NCBI GenBank assembly: GCA_003452915.1 | Contig: DMMZ01000061.1 | Span: 1-6,703, forward strand | Length of the DNA: 6,703 nucleotides | Direction: 5' to 3' | Source: Clostridiales bacterium | GTDB taxonomy: Bacteria > Bacillota > Clostridia > Oscillospirales > CAG-382 | Part shown: positions 1 to 5,701 of the stretch, in pieces | Layout: the number at the start of each line of letters is the position of its first letter | How positions within the stretch are numbered: position 1 is the first letter of the stretch | Position numbers and translations under genes: made by a program | Notes under the pieces: model-generated | Seen by the model: the letters and a program-made list of their open reading frames with translations, nothing else | What the model was told of the DNA's origin: nothing | Databases searched by the model: none

Positions 1-519
1 GTTGCTGACCGAACCGATTTTGACCTCAAGGCACACATGGAAAAGAGCGGTGAGGATTTAAATTATTTTGACCCCGAGACAAACGAAAAATATATTCCTT
101 ATGTAATCGAGCCGTCTTTGGGCTGCGACAGAGTTGCCCTTGCTTTCCTAATCGATGCATACGATGAGGAAAATATCGGCAAGGATGGAGTAGAGGATAT
201 AAGAACCGTACTTCATCTGCATCCGGGTCTTGCACCCTTCAAGGCAGCCGTTCTACCGCTCTCAAAGAAATTGAGCGAAAAAGCAGAAGAATTACAAACA
301 GAACTCTCAAAGAAGTTTATGGTTGATTTCGATGATGCAGGTTCAATCGGCAAACGTTACCGCAGACAGGACGAGATAGGTACTCCACTCTGTATTACGT
401 ATGACTTCGAGAGCCTTGAGGACGGTCAAGTTACCGTTCGTGACAGAGACAGCATGGAGCAGGTAAGAATTCCGCTTGCAGAAGTGGCTTCATATATAGA
501 AAATAAAATAGAATATTAA
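1..519 (+). CDS. glyQS: Glycyl-tRNA synthetase, C-terminal part (5' end outside window)
   Basis: This enzyme attaches glycine to tRNA-Gly in the cytoplasm using ATP. Only the last 172 residues are visible, in the frame open from base 1; the single-chain family is usually about 460 residues, so roughly 290 lie upstream. The fragment opens with ADRTDFDLKAH, typical of the single-chain alpha2 (eukaryote/archaea-like) type found in many Firmicutes. Class II motif 3 follows at fragment residues 35-50 (VIEPSLGCDR, with the ATP-binding Arg at 44). The C-terminal anticodon-binding domain begins near residue 70 (HLHPGLAPFKAAVLPL) and contains the GKRYRRQDEIGTP stretch typical of this fold. An internal ATG at 37 is not the start, because conserved sequence continues upstream of it. 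The mrp gene follows after 16 bp, so the two are probably co-transcribed. Identification is secure; only the start is missing. Confidence 0.96.
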   Translation, partial: VADRTDFDLKAHMEKSGEDLNYFDPETNEKYIPYVIEPSLGCDRVALAFLIDAYDEENIGKDGVEDIRTVLHLHPGLAPFKAAVLPLSKKLSEKAEELQTELSKKFMVDFDDAGSIGKRYRRQDEIGTPLCITYDFESLEDGQVTVRDRDSMEQVRIPLAEVASYIENKIEY

Positions 520-535
520 TTAGAGGTATTAAATT

Positions 536-1366
536 TTGAGCGAAAATTGTAATAATAATTGCAGTAGTTGCGGAGAAAGCTGTTCCAGCCGCAATAAAGA
601 GCAAACATCATTTTTAACAAAACCGCATGAGCTTAGCAATATAAAAAAGGTTATAGGTGTTGTCAGCGGTAAAGGCGGAGTAGGTAAAAGCATGGTAACC
701 TCGCTTTTATCGGTGCTTTTAAACCGCAGAGGATACAGAACAGCGGTGTTGGATGCCGATATTACCGGTCCGTCTATACCAAAAAGTTTTGGAATAACCA
801 AAAAAGCCGAAGGAAGCGAACAGGGAATCCTCCCTGTGCTCACAAAAACAGGCATACAACTAATGTCAATAAACCTTTTGCTTCCAAACGACACCGACCC
901 TGTAATCTGGAGAGGACCTATCTTGGCAGGTACAGTCAAGCAGTTCTGGAGTGACGTTATCTGGAAGGATGTTGACTTTATGTTTGTCGATATGCCGCCC
1001 GGTACAGGTGATGTTCCGCTAACTGTGTTCCAGTCGCTTCCTGTTGACGGAATTGTTATTGTCACCTCTCCGCAGGAGCTTGTCGGAATGATAGTTAAAA
1101 AAGCTGTCAGAATGGCAAAAATGATGAATGTTCCGGTACTTGGAATAGTCGAGAATATGTCTTATTTTATCTGCCCGGAGTGCAATACAAAGCATAATAT
1201 ATTCGGTGTAAGCGAAGTTGAGAGTATTTGTGCCGAATTCGGTGTAGATATGTTATCAAAGCTGCCGATTAACCACAAGCTTGCTGCCGCCGTTGACCAT
1301 GGCTTGATTGAACTATTCGAGGGTGATTGGCTGGATAATTTAACAGATAAAATAGAGAAGATATAA
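536..1366 (+). CDS. mrp: Mrp/NBP35-family P-loop ATPase, Fe-S cluster carrier
   Basis: Mrp/ApbC/NBP35 proteins are cytoplasmic ATPases of the MinD/ParA class that bind and hand on iron-sulfur clusters. The 276-residue product has a deviant Walker A motif GKGGVGKS at 45-52, DADITGPS at 73-80 (switch/A' region), and the Walker B-like DMPPGTGD at 152-159, a signature of this family. A CPEC motif at 213-216 supplies the pair of cysteines that bridge the Fe-S cluster in the dimer. An N-terminal extension carries four more cysteines at 5, 9, 12 and 16 (CX3CX2CX3C), as seen in NBP35-like clostridial members. The start is TTG at 536: AGAGG at 522-526 lies 9 nt upstream, and starting here retains the Cys cluster. 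It sits 16 bp after glyQS and is followed by a strong terminator, so it is the last gene of that unit. No substrate apoprotein can be deduced from the neighbours. Confidence 0.93.
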   Translation: MSENCNNNCSSCGESCSSRNKEQTSFLTKPHELSNIKKVIGVVSGKGGVGKSMVTSLLSVLLNRRGYRTAVLDADITGPSIPKSFGITKKAEGSEQGILPVLTKTGIQLMSINLLLPNDTDPVIWRGPILAGTVKQFWSDVIWKDVDFMFVDMPPGTGDVPLTVFQSLPVDGIVIVTSPQELVGMIVKKAVRMAKMMNVPVLGIVENMSYFICPECNTKHNIFGVSEVESICAEFGVDMLSKLPINHKLAAAVDHGLIELFEGDWLDNLTDKIEKI

Positions 1367-1376
1367 TATTATTAAG

Positions 1377-1403
1377 AAAAGAGCCAATATTTGCTCTTTT
1401 TTT
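1377..1403 (+). terminator. Intrinsic terminator after mrp
   Basis: An 8-bp stem AAAAGAGC (1377-1384) pairs perfectly with GCTCTTTT (1393-1400) across an 8-nt loop, and the T run continues to 1403. It begins 10 bp after the mrp stop codon. The A/T symmetry of the outer stem could give partial function on the opposite strand, but no gene converges on it. It separates glyQS-mrp from the glycosidase gene. Confidence 0.88.
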
Positions 1404-1404
1404 A

Positions 1405-1433
1405 TTGTGTTTTTTATTAATGAATGTTATACT
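1405..1433 (+). promoter_or_regulatory. Probable sigma-A promoter of the glycosidase gene
   Basis: TTGTGT (1405-1410, only half matching the -35 consensus) is followed by exactly 17 bp and TATACT (1428-1433, 5 of 6 matches). A TG at 1425-1426 makes it an extended -10 element, which can compensate for a weak -35. Transcription would start near 1440, about 25 nt before the ATG at 1465. No operator palindrome or riboswitch fits in the short leader. The position directly after a terminator supports it. Confidence 0.6.
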
Positions 1434-1450
1434 CAGCCTAAGTTCTACAA

Positions 1451-1456
1451 AAGGAG
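1451..1456 (+). promoter_or_regulatory. Ribosome binding site fixing the glycosidase start
   Basis: AAGGAG lies 8 nt before the ATG at 1465. The frame is open further upstream to a TTG at 1405 and an ATG at 1420, but these fall inside the terminator/promoter region and have no comparable ribosome site, so 1465 is chosen. Confidence 0.85.
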
Positions 1457-1464
1457 AATTTCAA

Positions 1465-3045
1465 ATGAAAATTAAGTTACCAGACATACAAACTATAATC
1501 TACGAAGGCGGTTCTATCGAGAAAAAAGGCGGAGAGGGCTTTTCCGAAAAGGATATAACATTAACCTGTGAAATATCCGTTGAAAGACTTAATGTTAGTA
1601 TAAAAGCGGATTCCACACCTTTAAAATACATATTATTACGCTGGAATTTTACCGAGGGCGACATTCCGACAGGCTTTACAAAGGTTCTCGGTGACGAGTG
1701 GGAGCGCGCTTACGGCACTATGGAATGGCGAAGCATTAATCCCGACATTTTCATGCCATGGTATTTTTTTATAACCGACTCCTCCGACAGCGGAAAGCAG
1801 GAAAACCACCGAACAAGTGCTTTTGGTGTTCGTGTACGACCAAATGCTTTTTGCTTCTGGAATCTTGACAACGCAGGAGCAACTCTGTGGATAGACATTC
1901 GCAACGGCGGAAGCGGTGTGCTTTTAAGCGGCAGAACGCTTGAAGCGGCAACCGTTGTTTTCGGTGATTACGATAATATAAGTTCATTCAATGCGGCACA
2001 GAATTTTTGTAGAGTTATGTGCGACGACGGAATATTTCCTAAAGAACCTGTTTATGGCTCAAACAATTGGTATTACGCCTACGGTAAAAGCTCACACGAG
2101 GAGATTATAAGGGACGCGACAATTGTTGCTGAATACACAAAAGACTTGGAAAACCGTCCTTTTATGGTTATTGACGATGGTTGGCAGCCAAATAGCTGTG
2201 ACGCTCCGTGGGATCGCGGAAACGAGAGATTCCCCGACATGAAACGCCTTGCCGATGAAATTTCTGCAATGGATGTAAAACCGGGAATTTGGATAAGGCT
2301 GCTTATCGACCTAAGAAGAGAAACCCCTGGAGCTAAGGACGAATGGCGGCTCTCACGTGACAATACCTTCTTCGACCCTTCACATCCCGAGGTTATTAAG
2401 CACGTAAAGTCTGATATAAAACGTCTTGTAGATTGGGGCTACAAGCTGATTAAGCATGATTATTCCACATATGATATGTTTGGTGCGTGGGGCTGTTTTC
2501 TTAAAAAATCTGTTGTTGAAGATGACCAGTCGTGGGCTTTTTACGACAGAAGCAGAACAGGTGCGGAGATTACACTTGATTTCTACCGTGCGATAAGAGA
2601 AGCGGCAGGCGACACGCTTATTATCGGTTGTGATACTTTCAGTCATTTAAGTGCCGGACTTGTTGAGATAAACAGAACCGGCGACGATACAAGCGGACAT
2701 GATTGGCTGCGTACCAGAAAATTCGGAGTAAACACCCTTGCGTTCCGATTACCTCAAAACGGTATTTTCTATATGGCGGATGCTGATTGCGTTGGAATAA
2801 CTCCGCATGTTCCGTGGGAAAAGAACCGTTTGTGGCTTAAAGCACTGTCTTTAAGCGGTTCTCCTCTCTTTGTCTCCTGCACTCCCGATTTATTGAATTC
2901 CGAACAGGAGGAAGAAGTAAAACAAGCCTTTACAATCAATTCTGTTCAAAAAGATTCCTTTATTCCACTCGATTGGACAGAAACAACTTGTCCGAGTGAA
3001 TGGCTGCATAACGGTGAGGAAATAACCTTTAATTGGTTTGAGTGA
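1465..3045 (+). CDS. Compact GH36-type (clan GH-D) glycosidase, putative alpha-galactosidase
   Basis: The 526-residue product resembles family 36 alpha-galactosidases of the short type (Thermotoga GalA is about 550 residues), which release terminal alpha-galactose from oligosaccharides such as raffinose or melibiose. There is no signal peptide, so it should act in the cytoplasm. Residues 1 to about 200 look like the N-terminal beta-sandwich. The (beta/alpha)8 barrel then shows IDDGWQ at 236-241, LIKHDYS at 328-334 with D332 as the likely nucleophile, and NRTGDDTSG at 403-411 with D408 as the likely acid/base (aligning with the R-x-G-x-D-T motif of the family). DADC at 439-442 corresponds to the family's DPDC. 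The C-terminal part after about 460 is short. The nucleophile context K-H-D-Y differs from the commoner K-W-D or K-x-D-F, so substrate specificity is uncertain; another alpha-linked sugar is possible. No sugar transporter or regulator is visible next to it. Base composition matches the housekeeping genes around it. Confidence 0.75.
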   Translation: MKIKLPDIQTIIYEGGSIEKKGGEGFSEKDITLTCEISVERLNVSIKADSTPLKYILLRWNFTEGDIPTGFTKVLGDEWERAYGTMEWRSINPDIFMPWYFFITDSSDSGKQENHRTSAFGVRVRPNAFCFWNLDNAGATLWIDIRNGGSGVLLSGRTLEAATVVFGDYDNISSFNAAQNFCRVMCDDGIFPKEPVYGSNNWYYAYGKSSHEEIIRDATIVAEYTKDLENRPFMVIDDGWQPNSCDAPWDRGNERFPDMKRLADEISAMDVKPGIWIRLLIDLRRETPGAKDEWRLSRDNTFFDPSHPEVIKHVKSDIKRLVDWGYKLIKHDYSTYDMFGAWGCFLKKSVVEDDQSWAFYDRSRTGAEITLDFYRAIREAAGDTLIIGCDTFSHLSAGLVEINRTGDDTSGHDWLRTRKFGVNTLAFRLPQNGIFYMADADCVGITPHVPWEKNRLWLKALSLSGSPLFVSCTPDLLNSEQEEEVKQAFTINSVQKDSFIPLDWTETTCPSEWLHNGEEITFNWFE

Positions 3046-3130
3046 TTAATATTTTTGGTTTGAAACTATTTAAGTATTATTTACCACTATTAGGGTGTGT
3101 AAGTTAATTATTTAGAATAAAGGTGAAACC

Positions 3131-4375
3131 ATGAAAAAAACAACTTGTTTACTTATATCAACCATTCTTTTATGTACACTTGCTTCTTGTTTGTATAACG
3201 ATAAAAATTCTGAAACGGTAAACATAAATTCCGAAAATTTATTCTCGGAAGATATTTCGAAAGAAGAAACATCATCTTCTAACGAAACATCAGAGGTAAT
3301 TTCGGAAATATTATCAGAAGATGAGAATACTTCTTCCGATATTACAAGTGAAAATGATACTGTTTCTCAAGATTTTGAACAAGTGTTAATTAATAATATT
3401 GATAATAAATTTAATGAATACATTCATATTTTACTTGGTGTATTAGAATATAACGAAAATGATAAAATTGAATTGAATATTGATAATAATTCTTATATTT
3501 ATTTTGGAGTTATTGATGATAAATATAAAACCGCAAATGATATCTTAGATTTTTTAAAAACCTTATATACTTATGAAAGAGCTGAAATATTGTATAACGA
3601 ATTATTTAGTAAATTTGGTGAGTATCCTCCAATTTATTCAATAATTGATGGTAATCTTTATATCTATGGAGATATTCCTCCAACGGGAATTGAATGCGGT
3701 TCTTTTACCGAATACGCAATTATCGAAAAAAACAATGATGGAACACTTACTTTAAATATGCCATTCGGTTATGATAACATACCTGATGGAGTTAATAAAA
3801 TAATACTGGTTTATAGCGAAGGTAATTGGGTTATTTCAAGCGGTGATTTATGGGGAGAATGTATTCTTGATTATTCGGAATTTAATAAAAAAATCATTAA
3901 TGATTTACACAATAAGTACTTTGAGTGTTTTTATATTTTTTCTGGTGGATTAGAACATAACGAAAAAGCAAAAACAGAATTAGTTATCGATAATCATACT
4001 TATGTATATTTTAAAGTAACTGAGGATAAATATAAAACTGCAAATGATATTTTTGCTTTTTTAAAAACCCTATATGTTTATGATAAAGCAGAAATAAAGT
4101 ATAACAAATTATTTGAAAATAATAGAATTGATCCCCCGTATTATATAGAAGTAAATAATCAACTTTATGTTTTAGAAGAATATCCTCCTATGGGGTATGA
4201 AACTGTTTCGTACACCGAAAATGCTACTGTTGAAAGAAATAGAAACGGAACGCTTACAGTGAACATTCCATACGGTGATGACGTTGAAATTTATGGATTA
4301 AATGAAATAAATCTTATTTATCAGGAATGCAACTGGGTAATTTTTAGCAGTAATATTTGGGGGTGCGAAATTTAA
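3131..4375 (+). CDS. Lipoprotein with two tandem copies of an unrecognised domain
   Basis: The 414-residue product starts with a type II signal peptide: MKK, a hydrophobic stretch at about 5-17, and lipobox LASC at 17-20, so Cys20 should be lipidated and the protein anchored outside the membrane. Residues 21 to about 84 form a low-complexity Ser/Glu/Asn/Thr linker. Two copies of a domain follow (about 87-245 and 256-414), aligning without gaps at a 169-residue offset. Shared features are DKYKTANDI, FLKTLY, a PP pair, GTLT, an NWVI segment and a final WG; the pattern suggests a small mixed alpha/beta fold. I do not recognise the family for certain. The layout (helix with Phe-Leu, then LYNxLF, then a 'xLYxx' strand and a closing Trp strand) faintly resembles IseA-type D,L-endopeptidase inhibitors, offered only as a lead. 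AAAGGTG at 3119-3125 precedes the ATG. The gene is much richer in AT (sampled lines 20-27% GC) than its neighbours (sampled line about 43%). No clear promoter is visible in the 85 bp upstream, so it may be read from the glycosidase promoter. Confidence 0.85.
   Translation: MKKTTCLLISTILLCTLASCLYNDKNSETVNINSENLFSEDISKEETSSSNETSEVISEILSEDENTSSDITSENDTVSQDFEQVLINNIDNKFNEYIHILLGVLEYNENDKIELNIDNNSYIYFGVIDDKYKTANDILDFLKTLYTYERAEILYNELFSKFGEYPPIYSIIDGNLYIYGDIPPTGIECGSFTEYAIIEKNNDGTLTLNMPFGYDNIPDGVNKIILVYSEGNWVISSGDLWGECILDYSEFNKKIINDLHNKYFECFYIFSGGLEHNEKAKTELVIDNHTYVYFKVTEDKYKTANDIFAFLKTLYVYDKAEIKYNKLFENNRIDPPYYIEVNNQLYVLEEYPPMGYETVSYTENATVERNRNGTLTVNIPYGDDVEIYGLNEINLIYQECNWVIFSSNIWGCEI
3389..3865 (+). 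repeat. Lipoprotein tandem domain, copy 1
   Basis: This encodes residues 87-245 of the lipoprotein. By hand alignment about 81 of 159 positions (about half) are identical to copy 2, with no gaps. The best-kept part is residues 130-155 (DKYKTANDI through the LKTLY segment), where the DNA is also nearly identical. Confidence 0.88.
3896..4372 (+). repeat. Lipoprotein tandem domain, copy 2
   Basis: This encodes residues 256-414, offset by exactly 507 bp from copy 1. A 10-residue connector separates the copies, and copy 2 ends right at the C-terminus, so the protein is signal, linker, domain, domain. Divergence is concentrated in the middle loop (residues 329-350) and before the last two strands (383-389). 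Confidence 0.88.
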
Positions 4376-4385
4376 AAAATATCCC

Positions 4386-4414
4386 TTGACAATACCCTCA
4401 CGCTTTGATATAAT
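4386..4414 (+). promoter_or_regulatory. Consensus sigma-A promoter of the pyrC-carA operon
   Basis: A perfect TTGACA (4386-4391), a 17-bp spacer and a perfect TATAAT (4409-4414) are visible, with TG at 4406-4407 giving an extended -10. The start of transcription is expected near 4420-4422, leaving a leader of only about 27 nt. It begins 10 bp after the lipoprotein stop codon, so pyrimidine genes can be transcribed independently of the upstream gene. No PyrR-type anti-terminator or terminator fits in so short a leader. Confidence 0.92.
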
Positions 4415-4428
4415 ACTCGGAAGGGAAC

Positions 4429-4433
4429 AGGAG
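4429..4433 (+). promoter_or_regulatory. Probable ribosome binding site of pyrC, with unusually long spacing
   Basis: AGGAG is the only good match to the ribosome-binding consensus in the leader, but it lies 14 nt before the ATG at 4448, longer than the usual 5-9. A stop codon in frame at 4436-4438 rules out an earlier start, so the ATG at 4448 must be right. The spacing may lower translation. Confidence 0.55.
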
Positions 4434-4447
4434 TGTGAGTAAATATT

Positions 4448-5701
4448 ATGGATTTGTTGCTAACCGGTGGAATGGTTTATAACGGGAAAAACTTTTCTAA
4501 ATCTGATATTTTTATTCAGGGCGGTATTGTTTCTATAATTGAACCTCATATTTCTTCTCATTTTACAAAGGCATTAGAATTTAATAATTTATATATTATT
4601 CCGGGTTTCGTTGATGTTCATGTTCATCTACGAGAGCCGGGATTTTCTTATAAAGAGACTATAAAAAGCGGAACAACAGCAGCCGCAAGTGCAGGATACA
4701 CCGCTGTCTGCTCGATGCCGAACTTGAATCCGCCACCGGACAGCATTGAAAACCTTAAGCTGAAGACAGATATAATCGAGCATGACGCAAAAATTAGAGT
4801 TTTCCCTTACGCGTCGATTACAAAAGGACAGAAAGGTGAGGGTGAGCTTGTTGACTTTGCCGCCTTAAAGGACAAGGTTATAGCTTTTTCGGATGACGGC
4901 AGAGGAGTTCAGTCGGATGACTTGATGGAAAAAGCTATGGAACAGGCTGTAAAATACAACTGCATTATAGCAGCACATTGTGAGGATAATTCGCTTATAT
5001 GCGGCGGATACATACACGACGGAAAATATGCGAAAGAACATGGGCACAAGGGGATCTGTTCCGCAAGTGAATACAAGCAGATAGAAAGAGACCTCATTCT
5101 TGCAAAAAGGACAGGCTGCCGATATCACATCTGCCATGTTTCGGCCAAAGAAAGTATTGAACTTATCCGAAAAGCAAAAGCCGAAGGTGTAAGAGTAACA
5201 GCAGAAACAGCTCCGCATTACCTTGTGTTATGTGAGGACAACCTTCAAGAAGACGGAAGATACAAAATGAATCCGCCCTTAAGAACAGCAGAGGATAAAA
5301 AGGCTCTTGTTGAAGGAATTAAAGATGGTACGATAGATATTATAGCAACTGACCACGCTCCTCATTCGGCAGAGGAAAAATCAAAAGGACTTGCAGGCAG
5401 TATGATGGGTGTTGTAGGGTTGGAAACAGCATTTCCGATACTTTACACCAACCTTGTTAAAAAAGGAGTAATCACACTCGAAAAGCTTATCGAGCTTATG
5501 TGTATAAACCCAAGAAAAATTTTTGGCATAGATGGCGGACTTGAGGTTGGGAAGAGTGCAGATATAGCAATCCTAGACCTAGACAGAAAATATAAGATAA
5601 ATTCGTCAGACTTCCTTTCGATGGGAAAGAGCAGCCCATTTGACGGAATGGAAGTTAGCGGTAAAAATATAATGACCATTTGTAATGGAGGAATAGTATG
5701 A
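4448..5701 (+). CDS. pyrC: Dihydroorotase, class I (zinc amidohydrolase)
   Basis: Dihydroorotase reversibly closes N-carbamoyl-L-aspartate to L-dihydroorotate, the third step of de novo pyrimidine synthesis, in the cytoplasm. The 417-residue length fits the class I bacterial enzyme. Metal and substrate motifs are all present: DVHVHLREPG at 56-65 with H58 and H60; AFSDDGRGV at 146-154, with D149/D150 where the class I enzymes use Asp to bridge the metals; AHCED with H177; HICHVSA with H230; and IATDHAPH at 299-306 with catalytic D302. NPPLRT at 275-280 and GLETAFP at 324-330 are also typical. The C-terminus has the amidohydrolase GxSADIAILD signature at about 368-377. Its stop codon overlaps the carA start (ATGA at 5698-5701), indicating translational coupling. 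The first 57 or so codons are far more AT-rich (25-30% GC in sampled lines) than the codons that follow (up to 60%). Confidence 0.96.
   Translation: MDLLLTGGMVYNGKNFSKSDIFIQGGIVSIIEPHISSHFTKALEFNNLYIIPGFVDVHVHLREPGFSYKETIKSGTTAAASAGYTAVCSMPNLNPPPDSIENLKLKTDIIEHDAKIRVFPYASITKGQKGEGELVDFAALKDKVIAFSDDGRGVQSDDLMEKAMEQAVKYNCIIAAHCEDNSLICGGYIHDGKYAKEHGHKGICSASEYKQIERDLILAKRTGCRYHICHVSAKESIELIRKAKAEGVRVTAETAPHYLVLCEDNLQEDGRYKMNPPLRTAEDKKALVEGIKDGTIDIIATDHAPHSAEEKSKGLAGSMMGVVGLETAFPILYTNLVKKGVITLEKLIELMCINPRKIFGIDGGLEVGKSADIAILDLDRKYKINSSDFLSMGKSSPFDGMEVSGKNIMTICNGGIV

Noticed and set aside
529..1065. Long open frame of 178 codons on the minus strand inside mrp
   Set aside because: It lies wholly antisense to a gene with clear family motifs, has no recognisable protein features and no promoter; it is a shadow of mrp codon usage. 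Shorter antisense frames within the glycosidase, pyrC and carA are rejected for the same reason.
1405..1464. In-frame extension of the glycosidase to TTG 1405 or ATG 1420, adding up to 20 residues that look hydrophobic
   Set aside because: These codons overlap the terminator T run and the likely promoter, lack a ribosome site, and the ATG at 1465 has AAGGAG at ideal spacing. The hydrophobic look comes from translating T-rich non-coding DNA.
3060..3118. TTGAAA at 3060 with CACTAT at 3085, or TAGAAT at 3113, as a lipoprotein promoter
   Set aside because: The first pair has a 19-bp spacer and a poor -10. The second would start transcription at about 3125, on top of the ribosome binding site, and has no good -35.
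4355..4386. GGGG followed by an A/T run and CCC near the lipoprotein stop as a possible terminator
   Set aside because: Only three G:C pairs can form across a long A-rich loop and no T run follows.
4414..4441. TACTC (4414-4418) pairing with GAGTA (4437-4441) as a leader hairpin hiding the pyrC ribosome site
   Set aside because: The left arm lies at or before the expected transcription start, so it would not be in the RNA, and the stem is only 5 bp.
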